Made by a program: the position numbers and the translations under genes
Part shown: positions 11,708-22,515 of the stretch, piece by piece
Position numbering within the stretch: the stretch's first letter is position 1
Layout: every line of letters starts with the position of its first letter
Origin: Nemania diffusa
Taxonomy: Eukaryota; Ascomycota; Sordariomycetes; Xylariales; Xylariaceae
Assembly: GCA_038501195.1 (NCBI GenBank)
Contig: JBBPUQ010000005.1
Coordinates: 3,038,001 to 3,102,000 of the forward strand
Direction: 5' to 3'
DNA: 64,000 bases
The notes under the pieces: model-generated
Told to the model about the DNA's origin: nothing
Database searches by the model: none
Seen by the model: only the letters and a program-made list of their open reading frames with translations

Positions 11708-14700
11708 TTAGCGTCTTCTCTTCTTGTTGCGGCCGCTTTCCTCTTCCTCGAGCGCACTCTCACGATCTTTCCGCTTTGCCTTCTTCTCCAATTCGTCCCA
11801 ATCTTCACCGTCATCATCCTCCTCGGAGCCTTCTTCGCTGGCCTCATCTGATGCGTTGCTATCGAAATCCGAGTCGTCCTCGCTGGAGTCACTCGCCGCC
11901 TCTAGTTCAGATTCAGACACTTCGAAGTTTGACTCTTCCTCTTCTTCGCCATCATCTTCATCATCAGACTCATTCTGGAGGAAGGACCAGCCACCGTCTG
12001 CGAAGAACTGATGAGTATCAGCCGTCACAGTCTTCATGATTGTGGGCCAGTTGAGGTTGAGAGGTCCCTCAGTGTATGCAATATCCGATGAATCTAACCA
12101 CTCTTTGACGTCTTCCAAAGACTCTACTGGTATCGTATTGACGTGGGATGGTGTGCGGCTGAAATCTTTGAAGACAAAAACGAGATCAAAGTTCTTGAGA
12201 CCAAATTGCACGCGCTCCAAGTGGGCAATCTCGATATCATCAAGCGTCACCACCATGAACGGAGGCTCTGTAACTTGGATGAGACAGTCTGTTGTAGGCT
12301 GGATGTACACATTGCTGCGGAAAGGAACACCATGGAAGCCAAGTTCGCGAAGAGGCATGTCAACTTCGATGCCTTCGTTTTTACCGGCGTCAGCGATCTT
12401 ATCAGCGAAGAGCTTGAACATGCGGTCCAACTCCGCTCTTCGTCGTCGTTCTTCCTGTTCAGCTTCGAACTCGTCTTCGTCGCCATATCGGTACTTCCGC
12501 TTGCGAGTTCCGGTTTCGTCAAACTGAATATCTGAAGCTTCTCTGTAGAACTGCACATCTTTAGTTTTCTTCTTATTGCCGATGATTATGGGGTCCTTCA
12601 GGTGTATGTGAATGACCACGATGAGTTCGTGGGCACAAGGCTGGAAGAACAAGTGGCGAATGTTGGAGAACAAGACGTCAACTCTCTGTTGCGTGTTGAG
12701 TGGCGACTGATATCGGATACCATTCTGATGGATCTCAACTTTGCCGGGAACGCGTTTGCCTTCCATCGCGGGACGTATGTATAGATTGTCCATGACAGGA
12801 GGTCTTCGGTCTGTTGAATTGTCAGTGCCATATCTTTATTAGGATGCCTTGGTAAGCTTACTTCGGATCTCGACGAGCTTGTCCTGCTCGACGACATCTT
12901 CCATGTCTTTCTTTTCCTGCTCCTTCTTTGTTGCCTCTTTCTTCATGTTCGAGATCTGGGTTGCGATTTCATCGTATCGATCACCGTCAAGAGAACGGAA
13001 AGTCAGGCTCCTGACAAAATGCGCAGATGCGTCCTCAAAAGGTTGATCGTCCTTTCGACCGACTCCCTGCCCGGGTGACAAAAAGTTGATTCGCAAGTAA
13101 GACCACTCTCCCTCGTCGTTTTTGCTGGCATTTTTGATTGTATGGATGTGGAAAGGAACAGGCCTTCCCATTACTGGAAGAACAATGGTGTGATTCTTCT
13201 GATCGACCACGATTTCAAGATTCTTGATTCTTGGAGGAAGCTGGTTATCCCTCTTGTAGGACTCAAATTTCTTGAACTTCTTGACCTCGGTACCGTTTTC
13301 GCCAGTAGTTGACTCGGCAAATCTAGCCAACCCTTCTTTTTGTTTCTTAGCGGCAAGCTCTTTCTGGTGGTCCCGGCGCCTCTTCTCTTGGTCTTCGTCA
13401 ACTTGAGCAGTACGTTCAGATCGTAGACGCGTATTGGTGATATTTTTAGTAGCAACAGCACCAACTCGAGCATCCTTCTTCTCTTTTTTGGGTGTCGGTT
13501 GAATCTCCTCGTCATCCTTGAAGAAAAACGATGTCGCATCTAGCTCAGACGGGGCATCGCCAGTAAAGACAACTGGATCGCTTGTAGTCACTCGGATGGT
13601 GTCAGTGATAACTAGCGAGTACGTCTTGCTGAGCTTGTCTTGCGGCGAAGGGTTCTCAACGTCGGTGAAGCCGGTGGTGATGCATAGTGTCATTCCATCC
13701 TTCAAAGCCCTGGTGTTCTTGCCATTCAGGATCAAGCTTGTATCTTTGCTCTCAATGCCGATTCCCCATCCTACATTCTTCACGAAGTGCTTCTCAAGAT
13801 CAGGCTTTTTTGACCTAATATAGCTAAGAGCCTTGTGGTAGACGTCTTTAGCAACAACCCCATCGCGGATTTCCTTTAGCGCAAGATTATGGGCGGTATG
13901 AAGGGTCTTGTAAACACTCTCTTGAGTTTTGTTCGGATCGACGAGGAAGGTTCGAGCAATAACGGAGCTGTAGGACTTATATCGCAAGCCCATACCAGCG
14001 ATAATAACGCCAGCGTGGAGATTGTCGTTGGTAGGTTCCGCGTGGAGCTTGAGATCGTACTTGCCACCACTCTGAACGGCCGGGCCAAGGTACCAATCTA
14101 GTGACGATGGGTCAAGATCTGAGGGTAGTTTTTGCTTGCCAGGCAGCTCGACGGTTTTCCACCACTTCTCATCGTCGAGTTTTGAATCGACCATCTGGGC
14201 TAGCGCGCTATGTTTGACCTTCTTTTCCTGGTCTAAAACGTCGGACATCTGGTCTAAGAAGTACGGGTTCATTAGAGCAACGCAGGCCTTCGAAGCGGTT
14301 CGCATAGCGCGCAATTCGGTCTCGTCCTTTATAGAGAAGGCGGCAGTAGATAGGGCGGCGGAAATATCGACTTCTTCAGCCTCCGGAAATTTGTCGCCGA
14401 ATATCTTCTTCCACTCGTCGACGAAGGGGCCTCTTGATGTGTCTTTAGTAAGTAGGCCTACCTTTTTCTAGAAGGAAAGTTACGTTAGCAGACATGGAAG
14501 CATGGAAGCATGGAAGAAAGGCAAAACATAACACAATGGACTAATGCGTGACTTACGCCGGCCGATTTGATAGTGTCTATGACAGTCATAAATTGTTTTT
14601 CGTTTGCGACAGCGTCCTTGCCTCGAACGAGCACCTCGACAGGGAATTTGCCTTTGGTTAAAGGATCTAGATGTTTGGCTGCACACAAGTTAGCGACCTT

Positions 14701-15101
14701 GCGATAGTCTAAGCTCGGGTGCTAGTTTAGGATACCTTTTTTAGCAGTCGTGACCACGTACAGCTTCTCTGTAGTAAACAGCATCAAGGTGGTCGGAAAC
14801 TCGTAGCCTAGTAACCAGAACTAAGAACAAAAGGGTCAGTATGTACGCGCGTGATTTGCAACTTGCCAGTTGTTTGACCATCGCGACAAACTGAGAGGTA
14901 GGAGGGTAGCTAGAGACGTACATGCATGGCGTTATTCTTGTGGAATTCGGGATTCTCCTCCACCTTGCCCATCATGATGACAATGGAAGAGACGCCGGCG
15001 AAGACGCCATTATCGGAGGCGCGCTTATCATTCTTCCAAGCACTGATGAAATGCGATACGCGCTCGTGAAAGAGCTTAGAGTCGATCTTGATCTCTGCCA
15101 T
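11708..15101 (-). CDS. SPT16: FACT complex subunit Spt16
   Basis: Five exons (15101-14922, 14820-14736, 14678-14557, 14467-12862, 12810-11708) give 1031 residues, the normal length for Spt16. Every junction has GT..AG and keeps phase. The N-lobe starts [15 protein letters not shown] and contains [20 protein letters not shown]. It is followed by the catalytically dead aminopeptidase-like domain ([41 protein letters not shown]), the middle pleckstrin-like domains ([36 protein letters not shown]) and a long Asp/Glu/Ser-rich tail from about residue 945, ending in Lys/Arg. Spt16 pairs with Pob3 and handles H2A-H2B during transcription and replication in the nucleus. The acidic tail is the known histone-binding part. 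The protein looks complete. Confidence 0.97.
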
Positions 15102-16160
15102 CTTGATGGGAACTGGGCATGGAAGATGGCAGGTCAGTGATCGACGGATGTGTGTTGTTGAGGAAGAGATGAAGGCAGGGGAGTTGAGGAGACAAGAGTT
15201 GGAGAGTGAGTTGGAGAGAGAGTCAATCAGAACGTCGCCGCCCCAAAAATCTAAGGTGACGCGAATTGCATTGAAGGCTGCAACAGGTGCCTGTACCTAC
15301 CTTAAGCAAGCTCTTTAAAGTGGGGCAATTACTAGGCTCCACTATCTAGGAGAGGTACCAAGGAAGCGCGCCGACGCGGTTAACAGTTTAATGGACCTCC
15401 CTCGCGTGAGTCACCGATACCTACATATTATTGTTTACGCAGTATGTACCGGGTGTATCAACTTAACCAGATTAAATGTTGTTCGATAACAAGGTCACTT
15501 CCCCTCTAAATAAATGTTCAAATTCATATCACAGAGAGGTAGTAGGTTTATCATCGGAATATAGATTTAGAGTTGGACATTTCTATCTCTCTCTGTGTCT
15601 CTCCGTCTCCCTCCGAGTGCTTACATAAATAACACTGATTCACTGCAATCAATCTAAACACCGGCCGTTACGTTCCCAAAACAATCAGCCAAACCCCAGC
15701 CAGACTGCTAGACGGGGCAGCAATGATAGTGTTCATTAGCTGCTATGGTACAGCTAGTAATCTATGAAGTTTACAATTGGGGTGAACACTATTAGGAACT
15801 ATGTAGCTCCCCAAGAAATTCTATAGCGCTGCTCCATCCTCGGTGCTTGGTGAGTTCTTTGAGACTGGGAAAGTGGGTTTACATCCCTGAAACTCCATAC
15901 TATAAGCTGCATTCATATACTAATAGGCCTTAATTAGGATCAAGGGTGCTTGGTGATTGGGTACCAATCAGGCCAGCAGGCATGCAGGCGGTGAATGGTG
16001 AATGGTGAATGGCAACATCGCTTTCCAACATGCACCCAGCACACCGTTTCGGCAGCAATATGCTCGCCTTCGCTCTATTGCAAACTTAAATCTTGGTATA
16101 TAGTTGGGTATTTTGGCTGAGACTCGCGATACTTACCCGAGTAAATTACTTTCTAGCAAT
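15102..16160. other. spacer between SPT16 and the first HET gene
   Basis: This is the upstream region of both divergent genes. A three-fold GTGAATG repeat lies near 15992-16012, and a CT-rich run (TCTCTCTCTGTGTCTCTCC) lies at about 15585-15608. No gene seen. Confidence 0.6.
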
Positions 16161-17978
16161 ATGAACCTAGCCACTACTCTCTCATCCCACCAAGGCAGCC
16201 CACTCGAGCAGAATGACTCGTTCCGAGTTCTATATCTGGAGCCAGGCCAGGAGAATGATATGATATCTGTCAAGCTAGTAAATTCTCAGCTATCCGAGTC
16301 TCTCCCCTACGAAGCTCTATCGTACACGTGGGGAGATGCATCACAGACTGCAGTAATACAAGTCTCGAGCGATCTCGATCGGTCCGAGCCAACCACCCAG
16401 AGGGTTACTATCAACTGCTGGTTGGCTCTCCGACGATTACGGCGAGCTAGGGAGTGCCGAGCCCTGTGGATTGACGCGATCTGCATCAATCAAGCCTCGA
16501 CAACGGAGCGAAACCACCAACTTGGTCTCATGGCTAAAATATACGCCAAGGCCAGTGCAGTTGTGGTCTATTTGGGGGAAGGCGACGAAGAAAGCGACAC
16601 AGCGATGGATACCATAGCTAGCATAGTTGACTCACCGGATTACCAGCCGATAGATCCCACGGTATTTTCGAGACATCTTAGAAATGAAAAAAGGGTCTTA
16701 TCAACTGCGCCCGATAATTGTGTTGCTTCACTTTTCCAACACCCTTGGTTCAGTCGTACCTGGGTCTTGCAGGAAATCACCTACGCACAAAGGGCGACCG
16801 TCTACTGCGGCAGCAAAGAGCTCCCATGGCAGAGTTTTATCGATTTTGTATACTATATGGTGGCAAGCAGATGGAGTGGGCGTTTACCTTTTGCAGTCCA
16901 GTATTCCGCGCGCAAATCGCCGCCGCGCTGGAGTCATATAACACCAAGACTCTTGTCGATGCTCGTGGAAGCTAGGTCATGCGGAGCCACAGACCCGCGT
17001 GATAAGCTCTTTGCCCTTGTCCCTCTATTAGAGCGACAGCAGCAGGTATTACATGCTCAGTATCCTGAGTCTTCTCCGGAGTCCGCTCAACAGGCACCTA
17101 TAGACGTCCCCACCCTGCTGTCAGGCGTCCTCTTGAATTATAGTCATTCAGCCTCGGATGTATTTGTGAGCCTTGCTGTTTATTTCCTCAAACATGTCGG
17201 CCTCAATATCCTTCGTCAGGTCGCCGGGCCATCCCATTTGGGCTCCCTACCATCGTGGGCACCGGACTGGTCACAGCCACCCCAGTCTAATTACAGGGAG
17301 ATCAAATCCACAGCGCTCAGTCATAATGCATTTGGGATATACGAAGCGGAACCTGGGTCTCCCTCAGCTTGGGAATATCGAGCATCTTCTTTCCACGAAT
17401 TGCGGGTCAGAGCTATCAACTGTGGTGTCGTGAAGAGTATCGGAGGGCTCTGCGATATCGACTACGATCAATTTCCTCTCTCCCAGTGGCGACAGCTGGT
17501 ACCTCAGGAATGCCTTGAAGACTCATCGTTCGAACGGCTTATAGTAGCCGATCGCTTATTTAGCGAGTCAGTAGTAAGGGTGGTCCTCGATCGTATTTCT
17601 GAATATGAATCGGAAAAAAGTGCATGTGTGGAGGAAATGGCACCGACTTCAAATCTTTCGCTTCGAACTCTCATACTCATGGGATTGAGTGGAAGCGGGC
17701 TAGTGCAGGCGAAACATATACGCCAAGCCTGTGATAAAAGACGCCTTTTCGTCACAGACGGCCAGAAGATCGGGTTGGCACCGAAGAGTACACAAGAGGG
17801 CGATTTTGTATTCGTTATAGCCGGGACAAATGTTCCGTTCGTGTTGCGGAAGGTCACTTTGCAGAGCGAGGCAGATGACAACTACTATAAGCTAATCGGC
17901 GAATGTCATATCCAAGGGACTATTCAAAAACAGGACATTCAAGACCAGTCGATATTGGAATCGATTACGATTATTTAA
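16161..17978 (+). CDS. HET-domain protein (heterokaryon incompatibility type), first of three
   Basis: A single exon of 605 residues from the first ATG of the frame (the frame is open further upstream, but only with a TTG). The HET domain (Pfam PF06985) starts at about residue 50 with YEALSYTWGD. It continues with LRRARECRALWIDAICINQ, NHQLGLMAKIYAKASAVVVY and FSRTWVLQEITYAQRATVYCG at about residue 205. A later block (ATDPRDKLFALVPLL) is common in this class. The C-terminal third contains KSTQEGDFVFVIAGTNVPFVLR, also seen in many HET proteins. Such proteins trigger growth arrest or cell death after non-self contact. The partner that triggers this one is unknown. It is followed on the same strand by two more HET genes. 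Confidence 0.9.
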   Translation: MNLATTLSSHQGSPLEQNDSFRVLYLEPGQENDMISVKLVNSQLSESLPYEALSYTWGDASQTAVIQVSSDLDRSEPTTQRVTINCWLALRRLRRARECRALWIDAICINQASTTERNHQLGLMAKIYAKASAVVVYLGEGDEESDTAMDTIASIVDSPDYQPIDPTVFSRHLRNEKRVLSTAPDNCVASLFQHPWFSRTWVLQEITYAQRATVYCGSKELPWQSFIDFVYYMVASRWSGRLPFAVQYSARKSPPRWSHITPRLLSMLVEARSCGATDPRDKLFALVPLLERQQQVLHAQYPESSPESAQQAPIDVPTLLSGVLLNYSHSASDVFVSLAVYFLKHVGLNILRQVAGPSHLGSLPSWAPDWSQPPQSNYREIKSTALSHNAFGIYEAEPGSPSAWEYRASSFHELRVRAINCGVVKSIGGLCDIDYDQFPLSQWRQLVPQECLEDSSFERLIVADRLFSESVVRVVLDRISEYESEKSACVEEMAPTSNLSLRTLILMGLSGSGLVQAKHIRQACDKRRLFVTDGQKIGLAPKSTQEGDFVFVIAGTNVPFVLRKVTLQSEADDNYYKLIGECHIQGTIQKQDIQDQSILESITII

Positions 17979-18627
17979 AGTACGTGACTCCGTAACGAAC
18001 TTCCTACTCACGCTTAACGTAACTCTACCGGCGTTAGTGACGATGTTGTGTTTATATCCACTAAGTCTATTGTCGAATTGAGTATAAGCGAGCCTAGAGG
18101 GTCTAGGGCGAGACATCCTCCCGCGAAAAATCTACGTTTCAACATCTCAGAACGTTTAAAAAGAACAGTTAGGATAAGAACAATACGTTGATTCAAGCAC
18201 TGGTCACAAGGTGCGGGTTTTAAACACAAATCTCATCTATATATAAGCATCTATCCACCTACCTAGTGGTTCTGCTCGCAAGGGGTAAACCGCTATACCA
18301 AAATAGGCCACCCCATGTTACCATGTCTGCATAGTTGGTTGCCTCTCGGGGGCCATGCAGCTACTGTAAAGTACAGGGTGATGATGGCGCGCCTAGACGC
18401 ATAGCTACTTAAGGGGTGAAAATGACTTGCTTCTTCTCATCCCTATAGTTGGTCGTCTCACAGTAAAAAAATGAAGTTCATTCGGACCCGACTGACGAGT
18501 TATAAGAAAGAAGATGTTTCACTGGAGGTCCCGTCAGAATTGGTTAAGGTACAGATGCTAAACTCGCTACGGTAGAATGACTGTCCAATTCGGCTGTGCT
18601 GACATTTCTTGGCGTAGCGACAATCTT
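17979..18627. other. spacer between HET genes 1 and 2
   Basis: AT-rich, with no frame of note. It serves as the 3' flank of the first and the promoter of the second HET gene. Confidence 0.5.
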
Positions 18628-20840
18628 ATGAGACGACGTCGTCGTTTACAGATATTAAGGACTCCGTCAGTCGTTCGTTATCCACGCGATCTCATCAATT
18701 GAGGCGCCGTATATCATCCATCAGCTCACCGAGCCCGTCCCTTTGTGCTGATTGTCGCCGGCTTGATCTTCGCCGGGCCGCTCGGACTTTAGCTGAGAGA
18801 CCGTATGATCCTCGCGGACTCCTCCTAGGACGACTACAAGACGACCCAGCCGCCAGCAAATGTCCTCTTTGCCAAATCTTCTCCCAGGCTTGTAAGGAGA
18901 CCTGTCGAGCAACACCAGAATCAGGTGATTGGCTTCAACTACGCGCCTTTCACTTGCTACCTCACCTTCCAGGACTATGGCATCAAGGGAAAGATACCTC
19001 TGTCGAGCGCTGGACCCCCGACTTCTTCGTTGCCGCTGTTTGGAGTGGGTTCTCCATGGCCGCCGGTGGTTCAGATAGAGCCATGTTCGACGACATGGCT
19101 TCTAAGAGAGGCTTTTTGGTCTATCATGACTTCAAGAACCCAGAAGATCGAATATTGAGCCCTCGTCTTGTAACGCCTTATTTTGATCCATGCATAGTAA
19201 AGAATTGGTTACGCGTCTGTTTGTCGCAACATAACGGATGTCGTCTTGCTCGGCGCCCCCAGCCTGAGCTCAACCTAATTGATTGTCGAAGCCAGCAGGT
19301 ATTGAGAAGTGCAGACATTCGCACTGATTCTGATCCAGAGTATGTGGCCTTGAGCTATGTTTGGGGCAACAATATCGACGTCTCTAAGGCCAAATTATAC
19401 GGTACATGGTTGCCCAACCCCCTACCATCTGTTATCAAAGATGCTATTAAAGTAGTCTTGGATCTCGGCTATCACTATTTGTGGGTTGACAAGTATTGTG
19501 TTGACAAATACGACAAAAGCAAAAAGCATGAACAGATAATGCACATGGATTCTGTCTATAAGAATGCAGAGTTGACAATCGTGGCAGCTGCAGGTGCTGA
19601 TGAATCATATGGGCTTCCCGGAGTGTCTAGGGCAAGGTTAACTCGGCAGCTGTCATTCATGAGAGCGGAAGATGCATTCATGTCAACTCTACCCTTGCCT
19701 CACTCCTTGATCGCCAAGTCGAGGTGGGCTACAAGAGGCTGGACCTATCAAGAAGCAATACTGAGTCGGCGTCGGCTAGTTTTCACTGACGAACAACTCT
19801 ATTTCGAGTGTGAGTCCAGTAGCTGCGCCGAAGGCTTTGATATTTCTTTCGACGATAAGTTTTTCGGGCCTACAACAAGTCACGATAACCTAGCTCGACC
19901 CTCTATCTTTTCGCTCAAGCAACTAACGCCTCACAAATTGAGTGGCAAGACGGAAAGATTGAACAATTTCTTTACCTACATCCACTGTGCCGAGCAATAC
20001 TCAAAGAGGACCTTGACATTTGATCACGATTCTCTCATCGCATTCAGTGGGATTATCAGAGTACTAGAGTCTACCACTACCTTTCCAATTCGGCATATAT
20101 GGGGCATTCCTTTCTTTCATCCCGACGATGATAAGCTTACGGATAACCAACTCCAAGCTGCTTACCAGAGTTTCCAGGTCCCTCCTTTCTGGAAGAGCCC
20201 TGCTCTGGAGTATAGCAGCGTACCAAAAAGACCGTTACCGGATGTAGCAGGAGTGGATTATCTGGCATATTTGATGCTAGGGCTCTGCTGGCGGCACTCC
20301 CTCTCATCGAGTACTCCTCGCAGGCGGAACGACTTACCGTCTTGGTCGTGGACGGGCTGGGAAGGGACTTTGGCCTGGCCAAAACTAACTCAGAATTCAG
20401 AGATCAGAAGCTCCACATGGGCAGAGACAACCATCTCTCTTGGGCCCAACAGCACCGAGTCCGTCCCTGAACAGTATCACAAAAGTACCGACGCTCACCT
20501 GCTAGCCCAGAACAATAAATCTCTTCACATCCAGACCTCCGCCATATCCTACAAAGCCTTCATTTTCAACGAGTCATCCCGCAGCCTAATGTTGTCTACC
20601 GGAGGTGAGGTGAAGTTATATGTCAGCAAGAGTGATCTAGACGCGTCGAAAGTGTTCAAAAGAATACAGAGCGAGCGTTATGAAGTCATCAGGTTAGCTA
20701 CTGTTGATGAAGACACTTACATGATGCTTATCAAGCGATACCGTAATGCTTATTACCGCATTGGCACCATGGCTGTCAAAGATCAATACTGGACCTATTC
20801 TTTGCCCACCTCTAAAGTCAAGACATATAAACTTAGATAA
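18628..20840 (+). CDS. HET-domain protein (Tol-like layout), second of three
   Basis: The main exon is open from 18699 to 20840, but the only start codon in its N-terminal part is a TTG at 18699. A small first exon 18628-18665 (ATG at 18628, reading MRRRRRLQILRTP) joined to 18725-20840 restores an ATG start in phase and gives 717 residues. The intron would be 59 nt, GTCAGT...CATCAG. The N-terminus carries a Cys-rich module (CADCRRLDL ... KCPLCQIF) usual before HET domains of the Tol type. The HET domain begins with YVALSYVWGN at about residue 217. It continues with YHYLWVDKYCVDKYD, MDSVYKNAELTIVAAAG and SRWATRGWTYQEAILSRRRLVF. The role is presumably incompatibility-type cell death signalling. 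The first exon is the uncertain part. Confidence 0.82.
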
Positions 20841-22515
20841 CTCTTGTGAAAACATGCACTATATAAGCAAATGTCATCACCCGTTTGTGGGACCACGACT
20901 CTTCGTTAACTAGTATCGGTGCAGCAAGCAATCAATCGATATGCTCTTTCTCCCTCTTATAGGCTCGGCTATGTCGCCTGTGTGCCACAATACATCTATT
21001 AGAGAAGAAGGGTAGAATCCGATCGGGAGATGGCTAGGTTTTGATCACCACCAAGGCCGACAATGCCTAATCAAGAAACACCAAACCATCCCACCGAGGT
21101 TGCATAGTAACGTACCAGAAGCCACACTGCGTCCAGCGTTTCCTTTGCATCTCCACTGTCGAGAAGTGCAGATTTTTAATCCTACGCCATAGCCTTGCTC
21201 ACGCTCCTCGCCTTGAGAACTGTGCAACCCCTGGTGGACTCGTCATCGCCGAGATCCAGGTCCTGCGGTTCCTAGGTAGATAGTGCCCAGATGCTCGACG
21301 ATCATCATCTAGTCAAAACGTACGCCCTCACCCATTACCGTGCAGTACAGATGCAGCACGACGTCGCTAATGGTGCAGTACTCTAATTGCCGCAGCGTAA
21401 GCGGCAGGGCGATCTGTTAAGCGGAGATGATTCGGGCTCTTTCGAATAGGGGCTTCCGTTCTATGACCTAGCCTTACTTATTTTTATAGCTGAAATGTAA
21501 GACCCCCATTTTGGGGCGCTTCTTCACTAGCCTTCGTGCGGGTAGTTGTTACTGCCTTAAGGACTTAGAATAAAAGTTGCCCGACGTGGTCACCACTACT
21601 CTTGCATAAGTAAGAATTCTTTCTGTAAGTTTGAAGAACCACTGCATAAATTAATATGTTTTAAATCTACGTTTAAGCTGAAATGCCTCGAGCATGCGAC
21701 CCATGAACGCGGCGATATCTGGGTTATACGGTCACCATATGTGTACATGGCGATATTTATATACTGATCTATTTACCATTCTGTATTCCTGCGCCAAACA
21801 AAAATACCCAACAACTCAGCAATGGAAAAGATTCATAATGTCAAATGCCGTGGATTCTTGAGCCATGTAGGGGAAGTAATAGCATCCACAGTAAAGCGTG
21901 TTCCTTTACAGGAAGTCTGGAACCGTTCCTCCCAGTAGCCTACACAGCTCCAATCCTCCTCAAAATGAGGTTTTAGACATGTTCAAGCCCTATACGGCTC
22001 AGTACCCCCGTCTTCTTAAGCTCCTATAGGTGGAATTAAGCTTTTGCTACCTACCTAATATATGCACATGCGGACTTTTAGTTAGAGGTTGCATAAGCCC
22101 TCTGCCTAATATAGATAGGCGGACCTTTTTATGAATAAATCTATGTAGTCAGACTAAAGATTGCATTAAATCGACCTGCCAGTTAATTCGACTTGAGATG
22201 ACTTGATGTGTTCGGAACTTTCCTGTAGTGCAGTCGACGAACACCGCGCAGGGCTATTCCGGAGAGAATTAGAAACCCAAAGTCCGTGAATGTTCTCTTC
22301 GAAACGGCAGGTGTCCTAATTCTAGTGAATGTCCTTGCAGTGCTGTGGTTTGTGCTGCGGTGTCCAACACAGAACACCCAACGCACCCCGCTCGATCAAC
22401 GTCGTGAGGCTGAACGCAGTCACCATATATATCCACCTCATTCAATTTTATTTCTCTTTCCATCACCCCCCAGGTTCCAAACACAGCGTGACAAAGACCT
22501 CCACCGAAGCAAACC
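20841..22515. other. spacer between HET genes 2 and 3
   Basis: No gene seen; stops are dense in all frames. Two imperfect copies of an AT-rich unit lie at about 22050-22095 and 22100-22168, sharing CCTAATATA, GCGGAC-TTTT and an AGGTTGCATAA-like end. The region could be an old duplicated or transposon-derived remnant. Confidence 0.45.

Noticed and set aside
12036..12527. Plus-strand frames within SPT16
   Set aside because: Antisense shadows of a clearly coding, conserved gene.
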